A DNA stretch of 41,156 bases from RGIG4608 sp045635885 (GCA_045635885.1 JAZTWO010000028.1:1-41156), one strand, 5' to 3'. Positions 24,350-32,547 are shown, numbered from the stretch's first letter. The notes: generated from the sequence alone by a model not told the origin. Numbers and translations are program-made.

Positions 24350-25027
24350 ATGAAAAACACAAGAAGGATAATTTGGGGAGTAATCCTCATAATAGCGGCG
24401 GTAGTATTGGCACTCAACTCATTTAACGTAATAAACTTCAATATATTTTTTGACGGTTGGTGGACTCTCTTTATCATCGTACCATCGCTTGCGGCATTAA
24501 TTCGATGGCAAGATGTTGAAAGCTCTTTGTTTGGACTTGCATTGGGTGTCTTGTTGCTCCTTTCAGCGCAAGAGGTTATCAATTGGGACATAATTTGGAA
24601 GATTTTACTTCCTTTAACAATTGCAATCATAGGATTTAAACTTATTTTCTCATCCATCAAATCAGAAAAAAGAAAAAAGAAAATAAATAACATAAACTTT
24701 AATATTAAGGATTCTCAAAAAGGTGTAGCAGTATTTTGCGGTACCGAAATGAATTTTGACGGAGCAGTGTTTGAAGGCGCAGAGCTTATAACTGTGTTTG
24801 GCGGAATAGATTGCGACTTAAGGGGTGCAATTATCGAAAAGGATTGCGTTATTAAGGTTGTATGTGTATTTGGCGGTGTAGACCTTTTAATTCCCGATAA
24901 CGTTAACGTTGTATCCAATATTCCTACATTCTTCGGGGGAACCGATGTTTTGAAGAAGAACCACGGCGCAGAGCATACCATTTACATTGACGGAGTTTGT
25001 CTTTTTGGCGGTGTTGATGCCAAATGA
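24350..25027 (+). CDS. LiaF-like membrane stress protein
   Basis: The 225-residue protein starts at the ATG after GGAGACTTGTCT; an upstream in-frame start is weaker. Four hydrophobic segments ('IIWGVILIIAAVVLALNS', 'WWTLFIIVPSLAALI', 'LFGLALGVLLLLSAQ', 'ILLPLTIAIIGFKLIF') form the LiaI/LiaF N-terminal module. A charged hinge ('KSEKRKKK') precedes a soluble beta-helical LiaF C-terminal domain built of 'FGGIDCDLRG', 'VFGGVDLLIP' and 'FFGGTDVL' repeats. LiaF restrains the LiaS kinase in the cell-envelope stress response of Bacillus. No LiaRS genes are nearby. The stop overlaps the next gene by four bases. Confidence 0.88.
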   Translation: MKNTRRIIWGVILIIAAVVLALNSFNVINFNIFFDGWWTLFIIVPSLAALIRWQDVESSLFGLALGVLLLLSAQEVINWDIIWKILLPLTIAIIGFKLIFSSIKSEKRKKKINNINFNIKDSQKGVAVFCGTEMNFDGAVFEGAELITVFGGIDCDLRGAIIEKDCVIKVVCVFGGVDLLIPDNVNVVSNIPTFFGGTDVLKKNHGAEHTIYIDGVCLFGGVDAK

Positions 25028-25572
25028 AATATTCATACGAATTAAAGAGAAGCAATAGAAAAAGCATATCCGTTGAAATAAGCAGAGAAGCGAAAATCAT
25101 CGTTCGTGCACCTCAAAAAATGAAGAAATCGGATATAGAAGCTTTCCTGATTTCCAAAAGCGAATGGATTGATAAACACCTGACGCAAATGAAAGAAAAT
25201 CTTTCTTCCGCCCCCCGAAAATTAAGCGAGGAAGAGAAGAAAGAATTAAAGAAAAATGCTAAAAAGGTAATTGAAAAACGCACCCAATATTACGCACAAA
25301 TAATGGGACTTGATTATCGCACTATTTCCATTCGCCTTCAAAAAACAAGATTTGGCAGTTGTTCAACCAAAAACAATCTCAATTTTAATGCAATAGTTGC
25401 ATTAATGCCACAAGAAATTCTTGATTATGTTATCGTTCACGAACTTTCGCACCTAAAAGAAATGAATCATTCATCTGCCTTTTGGAGTGAGGTTGAAAAG
25501 GTCATTCCCGATTACAAAAGCAAACGAAAGTGGCTAAAATCCAATGGAATTAAATATATGCAATTAATATAA
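25024..25572 (+). CDS. YgjP-like (M48-related) zinc metallopeptidase
   Basis: The 182-residue protein has the YgjP/WLM family layout. A basic beta-rich N-terminal half carries 'RKSISVEISREAKIIVRAP', then 'TRFGSCSTKNNLNFN', then the zinc site His139-Glu140-x-x-His143 in 'IVHELSHL'. Downstream is 'MNHSSAFWSEVEKVIPDY', where the third ligand is expected (His149 of 'NHS'). The substrate of these small cytosolic proteases is unknown. It overlaps the LiaF-like gene by four bases (ATGA), so the pair is coupled, which may link it to envelope stress. Confidence 0.9.
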   Translation: MKYSYELKRSNRKSISVEISREAKIIVRAPQKMKKSDIEAFLISKSEWIDKHLTQMKENLSSAPRKLSEEEKKELKKNAKKVIEKRTQYYAQIMGLDYRTISIRLQKTRFGSCSTKNNLNFNAIVALMPQEILDYVIVHELSHLKEMNHSSAFWSEVEKVIPDYKSKRKWLKSNGIKYMQLI

Positions 25573-25600
25573 AAGGTCAGGAGAAAACTCCTGACCTTTT
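25571..25600. terminator. Bidirectional terminator
   Basis: AAAAGGTCAGGAG-AAAA-CTCCTGACCTTTT, a perfect 13-bp stem with A/T flanks on both sides, between the convergent YgjP-like gene and the lipoprotein gene at 25606. Confidence 0.95.
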
Positions 25601-25605
25601 ATCTT

Positions 25606-26184
25606 TTATTTAAATGAATATGTAATATCGATATAGTTATTAGCACTATCTATGTATGAAATTTGAATGGAAGTTGCAGCGTTGTTTTCAACTGATACAA
25701 TCACTGCCGCATCAGTTGCAGGAACGTCCAATCCCATAAATGTGCTAAGGGAAGTGATATAAGCGCAAAGCACATCACTCTTAATAATGTCGGGAGTCAA
25801 GCAAGTGTTTGAAAACTTAAACTCAGGAACGTCATACTTGCTATTCATAGCATCCTCGCCAACGTAAACACCTTCAGTAACAGTGATGAAATTTTCGGGA
25901 ACAGTGATGGAATCGCCATTAATTTCGAACAAATTAAGAGATTCAATTCTGTAAGCGACTGTGCGCTCACCGTTTACTGTGTTGACAACATATGTTTCAG
26001 TTGCAGTAAGATGAGAATTAATTGCCGTTGCAGAAACAGTAATTGTATAATTCTCAAACTTTGCATTGAACATCTCATTAAATCTTGCAAATTCGGGATT
26101 TTCTTCAACCTTTGAGTCGTTGCAAGAGGGGAGGCAAATAACAAATGATAATATCAAAAATAAAGCTACTAAAATTCTTTTCAT
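25606..26184 (-). CDS. Lipoprotein of unknown function
   Basis: The 192-residue product has a lipoprotein signal with lipobox Leu-Pro-Ser-Cys21, then a soluble domain rich in beta strands ('YTITVSATAINSHLTATETYVVN', 'AATSIQISYIDSANNYIDITYSF'). The pattern resembles small LppX/LolA-like or beta-sandwich lipoproteins, but I cannot assign a family. It lies 13 bases after the DNase gene with its own AGGAGG site, so the two are co-transcribed. A function related to the secreted nuclease is possible and unproven. Confidence 0.82.
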   Translation of the reverse strand: MKRILVALFLILSFVICLPSCNDSKVEENPEFARFNEMFNAKFENYTITVSATAINSHLTATETYVVNTVNGERTVAYRIESLNLFEINGDSITVPENFITVTEGVYVGEDAMNSKYDVPEFKFSNTCLTPDIIKSDVLCAYITSLSTFMGLDVPATDAAVIVSVENNAATSIQISYIDSANNYIDITYSFK

Positions 26185-26197
26185 ATTGACCTCCTAA

Positions 26198-27952
26198 TTA
26201 ATAATATTTTTTGTTGAGCAAAGTGTATGCTGCATAAAGAAGAGCCACGTCTGCAACGTCAACATACACGATATTAAATACCTTAACACTTACGTTAACA
26301 GAGTTAGCTTCTTCGTTATACTGAGCAACAATGTCCTTAAGAGCGTTGTATTTACCCTTAACAGTGGCTTTTTCTTCGTCACTAAGTGCGTTATAAATAC
26401 TTATTGCTTCACAAATCTTTGTGAATTTATATTCGCCAATATATGAGCCAACAAGGAGCTTTGATACAATATTAGAGAAATCTTCTGCAGAAAGCTCGGG
26501 GTTAGGAGCTCCACAATCTAAGCAGAAATTATTTGAGAAATTGTGTGGAGTTGTATTTGTATAGGAATCAATATAAGATTCACCACAATTACAAGTGTGA
26601 GTTGTGTAACCCTTTTCTGAGCAAGTGGGATCAGTTATAACTGAATCATAAACGTGTTCGTGACCAACAAGAGGAATAACAACGATCTCAATATATGAAC
26701 AAGCAGAGCAAACTCTGTGCTTTTCGCCTGTTTGAGTTTCCGTTGCCTCTTTGTCAATTATCCAATCACCGTATGAGTGACCGTTTGCTTTAACACTTTC
26801 AGTTTTGGTTGCGTTACAACGTGTGCAAGTATATGTTTTAATACCTGTGGTTGTGCAAGAAGGATTTGTTGTGATAACGCCTGTGTTGTATGAGTGACCA
26901 AGGGCAACAATAACTTCTGTCTTTGTTTCATGGCAACCTGCATCTGTGCAAGTGTATGTTCTAACACCTGTAGTTGTGCAAGTGGGTTGAGTTGTAATAG
27001 AGCCATTGTCCCAATGGTGAGCGTTTGCCTGAGCTTCGCCGGAGGGAGAAACCAATTCTTCAGGAATTTCTTTTCCAAAAATGAGCCAAGCATATTCGGG
27101 GTAGTCGATAAATACGTTTCTGTTGCCCTGAATATCCTGAACTACTTCGTTTCTGCCAAGCTCCCAAGTGTCAACGGGGTCAATAATCATCCATTCAAGA
27201 AGAACGTCAACGCTTTGGAATACTTCTGTAACGGAATCAGCACCCCAAGCGGAGCCCCATCTAACCCAAACGTAAAGAACGATTCTTGCAACGTCGCCTT
27301 TAACGTTGTCAAGGGGTTCAAAATAAGTGCCGGAGTAACCGCCAAGGTAACCTGTTGCGGGATTTTTACCGTAGGTAGCAGAACCATTAGTAACTTCACC
27401 ATATTTCTTGTTACCACGAGTGCTGTTAACTACTGCGTCAGAGGGACGAATGTGGTGCAAGTCTGCGCCACCGCCGGAGGTATTACCACCACCAAGTGAT
27501 TGGGGCCAAACGTGTTCACGGTTCCAACCGTTCCACTGGCTCATAGTAGCAGAATATCCTGTATAAATAAGAGAAACTTTTTTGTCCTCGTTTTCACAGT
27601 CAGTTCTGTCTGCTTTATAGTGGCAATCATTGTAAGAAGATTGATATGAATGTGTGCTTTTCATAAGAGAAGCAAGAGCATTTTTAATTTCAGTTGAGCT
27701 CTTTTCAGAAAGCACGTCATAAACATTGCTTCCGGTGTAATACGAACTAGCACTTGTGCCGTTAAGAGTTGTAGCAACAACGTCACGCTGTCCTGAGTTG
27801 TATTGGCTTGAATACTTGGATGGTTGTCCTGCCGCCTGGTATATACCTGTGTCAACGTCAATAAAGGGAATAGCGAATACGCTAACCACAGTTGACTGAA
27901 CAAGCATAAGAAGAACAAGGAACAAAGTTAATAATTTAAGAAATCTTTGCAT
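26198..27952 (-). CDS. Secreted endonuclease I (EndA/NucM family) with Cys-rich repeat tail
   Basis: The start at 27952 follows GGAGG by 6 bases; an upstream frame extension is rejected. The 584-residue product has a Sec signal peptide ('FLKLLTLFLVLLMLVQSTVVSVFA') and an endonuclease I domain (about 30-300) with 'WNREHVWPQSLGGG' and 'DLHHIRPSDAVVNSTRGNKKYGEV', the His-Asn-type metal site. A tail of four imperfect modules of about 35-45 residues follows, each with CxxxG...YTCxxC-like cysteine pairs and a 'GHSY'/'GHEHVYD' spacer. A final helical region (about 490-584) is of unknown role. No sorting motif or dockerin is seen. It probably degrades extracellular DNA for nutrients. Confidence 0.92.
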   Translation of the reverse strand: MQRFLKLLTLFLVLLMLVQSTVVSVFAIPFIDVDTGIYQAAGQPSKYSSQYNSGQRDVVATTLNGTSASSYYTGSNVYDVLSEKSSTEIKNALASLMKSTHSYQSSYNDCHYKADRTDCENEDKKVSLIYTGYSATMSQWNGWNREHVWPQSLGGGNTSGGGADLHHIRPSDAVVNSTRGNKKYGEVTNGSATYGKNPATGYLGGYSGTYFEPLDNVKGDVARIVLYVWVRWGSAWGADSVTEVFQSVDVLLEWMIIDPVDTWELGRNEVVQDIQGNRNVFIDYPEYAWLIFGKEIPEELVSPSGEAQANAHHWDNGSITTQPTCTTTGVRTYTCTDAGCHETKTEVIVALGHSYNTGVITTNPSCTTTGIKTYTCTRCNATKTESVKANGHSYGDWIIDKEATETQTGEKHRVCSACSYIEIVVIPLVGHEHVYDSVITDPTCSEKGYTTHTCNCGESYIDSYTNTTPHNFSNNFCLDCGAPNPELSAEDFSNIVSKLLVGSYIGEYKFTKICEAISIYNALSDEEKATVKGKYNALKDIVAQYNEEANSVNVSVKVFNIVYVDVADVALLYAAYTLLNKKYY

Positions 27953-27987
27953 TGTGAACCTCCGTTTATGCATATTTTTACACATTA

Positions 27988-28016
27988 ATTATATCACAAA
28001 AATTTACTAAAGAAAA
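27988..28016 (-). promoter_or_regulatory. Promoter of DNase-lipoprotein operon
   Basis: Minus-strand TATAAT (27993-27988) with extended -10 TGA; the -35 at 17 bases is weak (TTTTCT). The start codon lies about 36 bases downstream. Confidence 0.6.
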
Positions 28017-28124
28017 GACCTTTTTGAAAAAAATATATTTTTTGTAAATATTTACTATAAAGTGTTTAAAAAGGTCAAAATCTAATAACCTATTTGGTAA
28101 TTTTACATATAATGAAAATAAGTG

Positions 28125-28153
28125 TTGAATATTGAAAAAAATTGTGTTATAAT
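28125..28153 (+). promoter_or_regulatory. Promoter of pspC-UPF0316-DUF362 operon
   Basis: TTGAAT, 17 bases, TATAAT with extended -10 TGT, 34 bases before the PspC start. Confidence 0.85.
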
Positions 28154-28187
28154 GATTATATAAAATAATAGAAACGAGGTGAATTTT

Positions 28188-28391
28188 ATGAACAAAAGAC
28201 TTTACAGATCAAGAAAAGATAAAAAGATTGCGGGTGTTTGCGCAGGATTTGCAGATTATTGCGATATCGACCCAACCTTTGTTCGTCTTGCTATGGTAGC
28301 GTTGTCAATTTTTGGCGGTGGCGGTTTGCTTTTTTATATTATTGCAGCTTTGATAATTCCCGTTGAACCTGAGGAAAATAGCGAGGTATAA
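28188..28391 (+). CDS. PspC-domain membrane protein
   Basis: The 67-residue protein starts at the ATG 7 bases after GAGGT. A GTG three codons upstream overlaps that site. It is a minimal PspC domain: 'LYRSRKDKKIAGVCAGFADYCDIDPTFVRL' followed by one Gly-rich helix ('LSIFGGGGLLFYIIAALIIPV') and an acidic tail. PspC proteins sense envelope stress. The partner is unknown here, but a LiaF-like gene lies 3 kb away. The next gene starts 3 bases after its stop. Confidence 0.93.
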   Translation: MNKRLYRSRKDKKIAGVCAGFADYCDIDPTFVRLAMVALSIFGGGGLLFYIIAALIIPVEPEENSEV

Positions 28392-28394
28392 TAT

Positions 28395-28937
28395 ATGGCA
28401 GATTTTTTAAATTCAATTCCACCCATAGCTGTTTGTTTAATAGTTTGTTGCGCCAAAATTGTTGAAATTACAATTCAATCCCTTAAAACTTGTATGATGG
28501 TTAAGGGGCAAAGAGCAAAAGCGGCAATGCTCGGTTTTACCGAGTGTATGATTTGGGGTCTTGTTATTTCTACCATTATTAGTACGCTTGGTTCAAATTA
28601 CATATTGCTTTTGTTTTACTGTTGTGGCTATGCAACAGGGCTCTTTTTGGGATCAACCATTGAAAGTAAATTGGCAATTGGAACAAGTAACCTTGAACTT
28701 ATCGCCAATGATGAAAATACATTGCGTATAACTGAATATCTTAAAGAGAAGAATTTGGGATATACCGTTCTTGATGGCTATGGCTCAAAGGATAAAATGA
28801 ATATGATATTTATCGTTCTCGCTCGTAAAGAAGCGCCCAAAGTATTAAAAGAAATACGTCGAATCTGCGATAATAAGGTTTTCGTGGCAGTTAGTGAAGT
28901 CAGCAAATATGCAGGTGGATACGGGATGATGAAGTAA
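28395..28937 (+). CDS. UPF0316 family membrane protein (DUF5698/DUF2179)
   Basis: The 180-residue protein has three N-terminal helices ('PPIAVCLIVCCAKIVEITIQSLKTCMMV', 'GFTECMIWGLVISTIISTL', 'YILLLFYCCGYATGLFLGSTIESKLAIG') and a cytosolic DUF2179-type domain (about 105-180, 'GYTVLDGYGSKDKMNMIFIVLARKE'). This is the YebE/UPF0316 layout. Function is unknown in the family; DUF2179 domains occur on membrane proteins thought to bind small ligands. It sits between PspC and DUF362 genes in a three-gene operon. Confidence 0.92.
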   Translation: MADFLNSIPPIAVCLIVCCAKIVEITIQSLKTCMMVKGQRAKAAMLGFTECMIWGLVISTIISTLGSNYILLLFYCCGYATGLFLGSTIESKLAIGTSNLELIANDENTLRITEYLKEKNLGYTVLDGYGSKDKMNMIFIVLARKEAPKVLKEIRRICDNKVFVAVSEVSKYAGGYGMMK

Positions 28938-28947
28938 AGGAGAAAAT

Positions 28948-29811
28948 ATGAAATCCAAAGTTTATTTTTCACGTCAAATAACACCCACAAAGGTGCTTGA
29001 ACTCTATAAAATGCTTGATAAAACACTTGATGGCAGAGTTGCAATAAAAGTCCATTCGGGTGAAAAGGGAAACCAAAACTTCTTAAAACCGGAGTTTTGG
29101 GAAGAAATTATCACTCATGTTGGTGGTACGGTTGTTGAATGTAACACCGCTTATAAGGGCGAAAGAAACACAACCGAAAAGCATAAAAAGCTTATTGAAT
29201 ATCACGGCTGGAGCAAAAAATTCCCGGTTGAAATTCTTGATGCCGAGGGGGATGATATCGTGCTTGATATACCCGAAGGTAAAATGATAAAGAAAAATTA
29301 TATCGGCAAGGGAACAGAAAAATACGATTCAATGCTTGTTCTTTCTCACTTTAAGGGACATCCAATGGGTGGATATGGCGGTGCAATTAAGCAATTGTCA
29401 ATCGGACTTGCCTCATCTTATGGCAAGGCATATATTCACGGTGCAGGCGACACTAAGAAAATCTGGACTGCAGATCACGATTCCTTCCTTGAATCTATGG
29501 CAGATGCCGCAAAAAGTGTTGTTGACTATTTCAACGGTGAAATTCTTTATATTAACGTAATGAAAAATATGAGTGTTGACTGTGACTGTTGTTCTGTTGC
29601 AGAAGATCCTTGTATTGCAGATATAGGAATTCTTGCTTCCATAGATCCAATAGCAATCGACCAAGCGTGCATTGACCTTGTGTATGCAAGCTCTGATATG
29701 GGCAAGCCCCATCTTATTGAGAGAATTGAAAGTCGCAATGGCGTTCATACTATTGAAGCAGCCGCAGCACTCAATTTTGGCTCAAGAGAATATGAATTGA
29801 TTGAAGTATAA
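28948..29811 (+). CDS. DUF362 family protein without ferredoxin domain
   Basis: The 287-residue protein shows the DUF362 pattern: 'RVAIKVHSGEKGNQNFLKPEFWEEI', 'DSMLVLSHFKGHPMGGYGGAIKQLSIG', the Cys motif 'SVDCDCCSVAEDPCIADIGILAS' and 'DPIAIDQACIDLV'. Larger members carry a 4Fe-4S ferredoxin domain after this region, which is absent here. The Cys-rich motif could still hold a metal. The function of the family is not established. It follows UPF0316 by 10 bases and is the last gene of the operon. Confidence 0.92.
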   Translation: MKSKVYFSRQITPTKVLELYKMLDKTLDGRVAIKVHSGEKGNQNFLKPEFWEEIITHVGGTVVECNTAYKGERNTTEKHKKLIEYHGWSKKFPVEILDAEGDDIVLDIPEGKMIKKNYIGKGTEKYDSMLVLSHFKGHPMGGYGGAIKQLSIGLASSYGKAYIHGAGDTKKIWTADHDSFLESMADAAKSVVDYFNGEILYINVMKNMSVDCDCCSVAEDPCIADIGILASIDPIAIDQACIDLVYASSDMGKPHLIERIESRNGVHTIEAAAALNFGSREYELIEV

Positions 29812-29816
29812 ACAAA

Positions 29817-29845
29817 GCCCGAGAAGCTTTCTTCTCGGGCAATTT
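29817..29845. terminator. Bidirectional terminator
   Basis: GCCCGAGAAG-CTTT-CTTCTCGGGC followed by AATTTTT on the + side, shared by the convergent DUF362 and lipid kinase genes. Confidence 0.92.
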
Positions 29846-30691
29846 TTATGCTTTGGCAGTATAGGTTAAAACGTTCAAAATAGTTTCTCCATCAATTTGA
29901 AGAGTTGTTGGCGAATCAAAGGTTACAGAAATTTCATGTCCTTTAATTATGTCAACATATTTTTTGTGAGTTGTGTGAGTGCCTTTGAAAATTTTGGGGA
30001 ATATCCTAAGCAGGTTAATTTTGCCTGAATCGTGAAAAATCAAAATGCTCAACCGTCTATCCGTGTCAAGTCGGTTTTGGTTTGGAGTAGCCATCATACC
30101 TCCGCCAAAATATCTTCCTTTAAGAGTGGGAGCAAGCCAAACCTTTGTATATTCCTTTTTAACGCCGTCAACAATAACGGTAGCATTTCGGGGTTTAAAA
30201 TTGAAAAGAACACCACGAATTGCAATGCTTGTGTAGTTAATGGGCTTGTCATTTTTGCTTTTTTGAATATCACCCATTTCGCAGCAATAACCGTCAATTC
30301 CAAAGCCAACGTTGTTTAAAAAACGATAAGTTTTCCCCTCAACTGTCACCTGTGGCAAGTCAATCAGATATTTTTTAATGGAATTTAAAGACGTATCTTT
30401 ATATGCATTTATGTCACGGGCAAAATCGTTGCCGCTTCCAAATGGGAAATATGATATGTCCGCCTCAATGTTTTCACAAAAGTGCTTGTTTATAAAATGA
30501 TTTAACGTTCCATCGCCACCGCAAATAATAATACGGTCAGTTTCCTTAAGGGAAGTGAAAAAGTCAGAGGAATTGTCATATTTGGTAATATCGGCAACAA
30601 TACATTCTTCACTGAACCTTTGAGTGAGCTTTTCCGCTTCCGACTTTCCTTTTTTGTCACCTGATTGTGGGTTATAGAATATGTAAATCAT
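29846..30691 (-). CDS. Diacylglycerol kinase family lipid kinase
   Basis: From the ATG at 30691, after AAAGGA, the protein has 281 residues; 21 in-frame codons upstream are unlikely to be translated. The DAGK catalytic domain shows 'YNPQSGDKKGK', the nucleotide-binding 'GGDGTLNHFI' (58-67) and 'FPFGSGNDFARD' (82-93). The C-terminal half is the beta-sandwich lipid-binding domain of YegS/DgkB-type kinases. It probably phosphorylates diacylglycerol or a related lipid, recycling headgroup-transfer products. Confidence 0.94.
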   Translation of the reverse strand: MIYIFYNPQSGDKKGKSEAEKLTQRFSEECIVADITKYDNSSDFFTSLKETDRIIICGGDGTLNHFINKHFCENIEADISYFPFGSGNDFARDINAYKDTSLNSIKKYLIDLPQVTVEGKTYRFLNNVGFGIDGYCCEMGDIQKSKNDKPINYTSIAIRGVLFNFKPRNATVIVDGVKKEYTKVWLAPTLKGRYFGGGMMATPNQNRLDTDRRLSILIFHDSGKINLLRIFPKIFKGTHTTHKKYVDIIKGHEISVTFDSPTTLQIDGETILNVLTYTAKA

Positions 30692-30725
30692 GGCAAAATC
30701 CTTTCTTAAATAGTTGCTATGACAC

Positions 30726-30754
30726 ATAATACTACATTTTTCTAAAAGTTTCAA
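30726..30754 (-). promoter_or_regulatory. Promoter of lipid kinase gene
   Basis: Minus-strand TTGAAA, 17 bases, TATTAT, with the start codon 35 bases beyond. Confidence 0.75.
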
Positions 30755-30808
30755 CCATTATCAACAAGTGTTGAAAATTATTACCAATTTGTTAATAATT
30801 AAAAAATG

Positions 30809-30840
30809 AAGGAGTTAACAAAAAAGTCAACTCCTTTTTA
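30809..30840 (-). terminator. Terminator overlapping the stop of the YjbR-like gene
   Basis: On the minus strand AAGGAGTTGAC and GTTAACTCCTT pair (one G-U) around T6. The TGA stop is part of the left arm. The following tract is CATTTTTT. Confidence 0.8.
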
Positions 30841-31201
30841 TTATTTTCTTTTTAGTCAAATCATAACTTATTCTTGTCACCCATTTAACAGTTTCGTCCT
30901 TGCAAGAGCCGTCAAGTGCGAGTGTCAACCAATGCTTTTTGTTCATGTGATATGCAGGGAATATACCACTCTCAAAATATAAATCGTCCATAATTTCGGG
31001 CGCACATTTAAGATTGACAACATCAATATAATCGTCACTGTCAATGCCAAGCTTTCGCTTTTTAATCGTCATAATAAGTGCAAACCACTTTTTGTTATCG
31101 GGATGCCTAAATACCCACGCATCCATTTCGTCCTCAAACGGACAATCATATTCAATGTTGTAAAAATCTTTAATGTAAAACATAAGTTCATTTTTTGTCA
31201 T
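30827..31201 (-). CDS. MmcQ/YjbR family protein
   Basis: From the ATG at 31201 (site AAGGTG, 5 bases spacing) the protein has 124 residues. Family marks are 'DAWVFRHPDNKKWFALIM', 'DVVNLKCAPEIMDDL', 'GIFPAYHMNKKHWLTLALDG' and a C-terminal helix 'ISYDLTKK'. YjbR proteins have a CyaY-like fold with a predicted DNA-binding face; their role is unknown. It is monocistronic. Confidence 0.92.
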   Translation of the reverse strand: MTKNELMFYIKDFYNIEYDCPFEDEMDAWVFRHPDNKKWFALIMTIKKRKLGIDSDDYIDVVNLKCAPEIMDDLYFESGIFPAYHMNKKHWLTLALDGSCKDETVKWVTRISYDLTKKKIIKRS

Positions 31202-31222
31202 AAAATCACCTTCTTTATTAAA

Positions 31223-31251
31223 ATTATAGCACAAATTGAATAAATTTTCAA
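31223..31251 (-). promoter_or_regulatory. Promoter of YjbR-like gene
   Basis: Minus-strand TTGAAA, 17 bases, TATAAT with extended -10 TGC. Confidence 0.82.
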
Positions 31252-31257
31252 TTGTTA

Positions 31258-31286
31258 TTGCAATTTTATTTTTTAGGTGTTATAAT
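31258..31286 (+). promoter_or_regulatory. Promoter of flavin reductase-Ham1 operon
   Basis: TTGCAA, 17 bases, TATAAT with extended -10 TGT. It is arranged back to back with the YjbR promoter, the two -35 elements being 6 bases apart. Confidence 0.82.
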
Positions 31287-31315
31287 TAACTCAATAAATT
31301 TTGGAGGACTAAAAA

Positions 31316-31873
31316 ATGAGAAAGAATTTTGGACCTAAATCTTGGCTTTATCCAATGCCTGTGCTTATTGTCGGCACATATGACGAAAACGGAAATCCCA
31401 ATGCTATGAATGCCGCGTGGGGTGGAATATATGACACAAATCAAGTTATGGTGTGCTTAGCTCATGAGCATAAAACTACAGAAAACATAAAGAAAACAGG
31501 CGCATTTACGTTGAGCTTTGCAACTGCAGAGATGGTAGCAGAATGTGACTACGTTGGAATAGCTTCTGCAAATGACGTGCCCGATAAATTCGAGCGTGCG
31601 GGCTTCCACCATGTAAAAAGCAATTTTGTCAACGCACCCATTATCGCAGAGCTTCCAATGACCGTTGAATGTGAACTGTTAAAATTTAACGAAGACGATA
31701 TTTGTATCGGTCAGATTGTAAACATCTGTGCGAAAGAAGAAATTCTCAACGAAAAGGGACAAATCGACGTTCATAAACTCGACCCCATTACATATGACAG
31801 TTCAACGCATACCTATTGGAGAATTGGGGACGCCGCAGGCAAGGCTTTTGCCGAGGGAAAGAAAATCAAATGA
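31316..31873 (+). CDS. Flavin reductase family protein (flavoredoxin-like)
   Basis: The 185-residue protein has the FMN-binding split-barrel of the flavin reductase/flavoredoxin family: 'YPMPVLIVGTYDENGNPNAMNAAWGG' at the N-terminus, 'HKTTENIKKTGAFTLSFAT', then 'CDYVGIASANDVPDKFERAGF'. These FMN proteins pass electrons from NAD(P)H or ferredoxin to various acceptors; the partner is unknown. TTGGAGG lies before the ATG. Its stop overlaps the next start by four bases. Confidence 0.92.
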   Translation: MRKNFGPKSWLYPMPVLIVGTYDENGNPNAMNAAWGGIYDTNQVMVCLAHEHKTTENIKKTGAFTLSFATAEMVAECDYVGIASANDVPDKFERAGFHHVKSNFVNAPIIAELPMTVECELLKFNEDDICIGQIVNICAKEEILNEKGQIDVHKLDPITYDSSTHTYWRIGDAAGKAFAEGKKIK

Positions 31874-32520
31874 GCAATAAAATTAAAATATTAATCGGCA
31901 CAACAAACCCATCTAAAATACCTCGTTTTCAGGGCTTTTTGAATGGTTGCAACGTCGAATTTTATACACTTCGTGACCTTGGAATTGAGAATGAACCCGA
32001 AGAATCGGGCAATACACCAATTGAAAATGCCGAGATAAAGGCACGTTTTTATGGCAGGTATTTTGATAGAGTAATCTGCAACGATTCCGGGCTTTATTTT
32101 GATTGCTTGTCCCTTGATGACCCTCGCCAACCGGGGCTTAATATCAGAACTCCGCAGGGAAGAGATAGAATGAGCGACGAAGAGAGCATAGAATACTATT
32201 CTAACCTCGTTCACTCACTCGGCGGGAAGGTACTTGCATACTATATCGACGGAATTGCCGTTTATAATCAAGGCAAAGTGCATACCTTTATGGAAACGGG
32301 TGAAGTTAACCGTGCCAGCGCATTCTATATGGTTGATACACCGTCGACTAAACGCCAAGCAGGTTGGCCACTCAACTCAATTTCTATCAATCGCAATACA
32401 AATGACTATTTTGTTGACGGTGGCAATAATAAATATGACCCCGTGCGTGAGGATATAATGATAGGGCAATATCGTGCTAGAGTAATAGAATTTCTTAAAA
32501 AATCACTTGAATTAGAATGA
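31870..32520 (+). CDS. Divergent Ham1/RdgB-like NTP pyrophosphatase
   Basis: From the overlapping ATG (ATGA) the protein has 216 residues. It keeps the Ham1/ITPase N-terminal 'IGTTNPSKIPRF' (usually TxNxGK), 'GNTPIENAEIKARFYG' and the catalytic 'CNDSGLYFD'. The usual 'PGVxSARY' is replaced by 'PGLNIRTPQG', and the base-recognition 'GYDPIF' is replaced by 'GWPLNSISI'; I also see no C-terminal SHR motif. It should hydrolyse a nucleoside triphosphate to the monophosphate, but the base specificity of classical RdgB (ITP/XTP) may not hold. Confidence 0.85.
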   Translation: MSNKIKILIGTTNPSKIPRFQGFLNGCNVEFYTLRDLGIENEPEESGNTPIENAEIKARFYGRYFDRVICNDSGLYFDCLSLDDPRQPGLNIRTPQGRDRMSDEESIEYYSNLVHSLGGKVLAYYIDGIAVYNQGKVHTFMETGEVNRASAFYMVDTPSTKRQAGWPLNSISINRNTNDYFVDGGNNKYDPVREDIMIGQYRARVIEFLKKSLELE

Positions 32521-32547
32521 AAAACGCTCCCACTTGGGAGCGTTTTT
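32520..32547. terminator. Bidirectional terminator
   Basis: AAAACGCTCCCA and its complement with a 2-base centre and TTTTT, between the convergent Ham1-like gene and the small gene at 32548. Confidence 0.92.
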
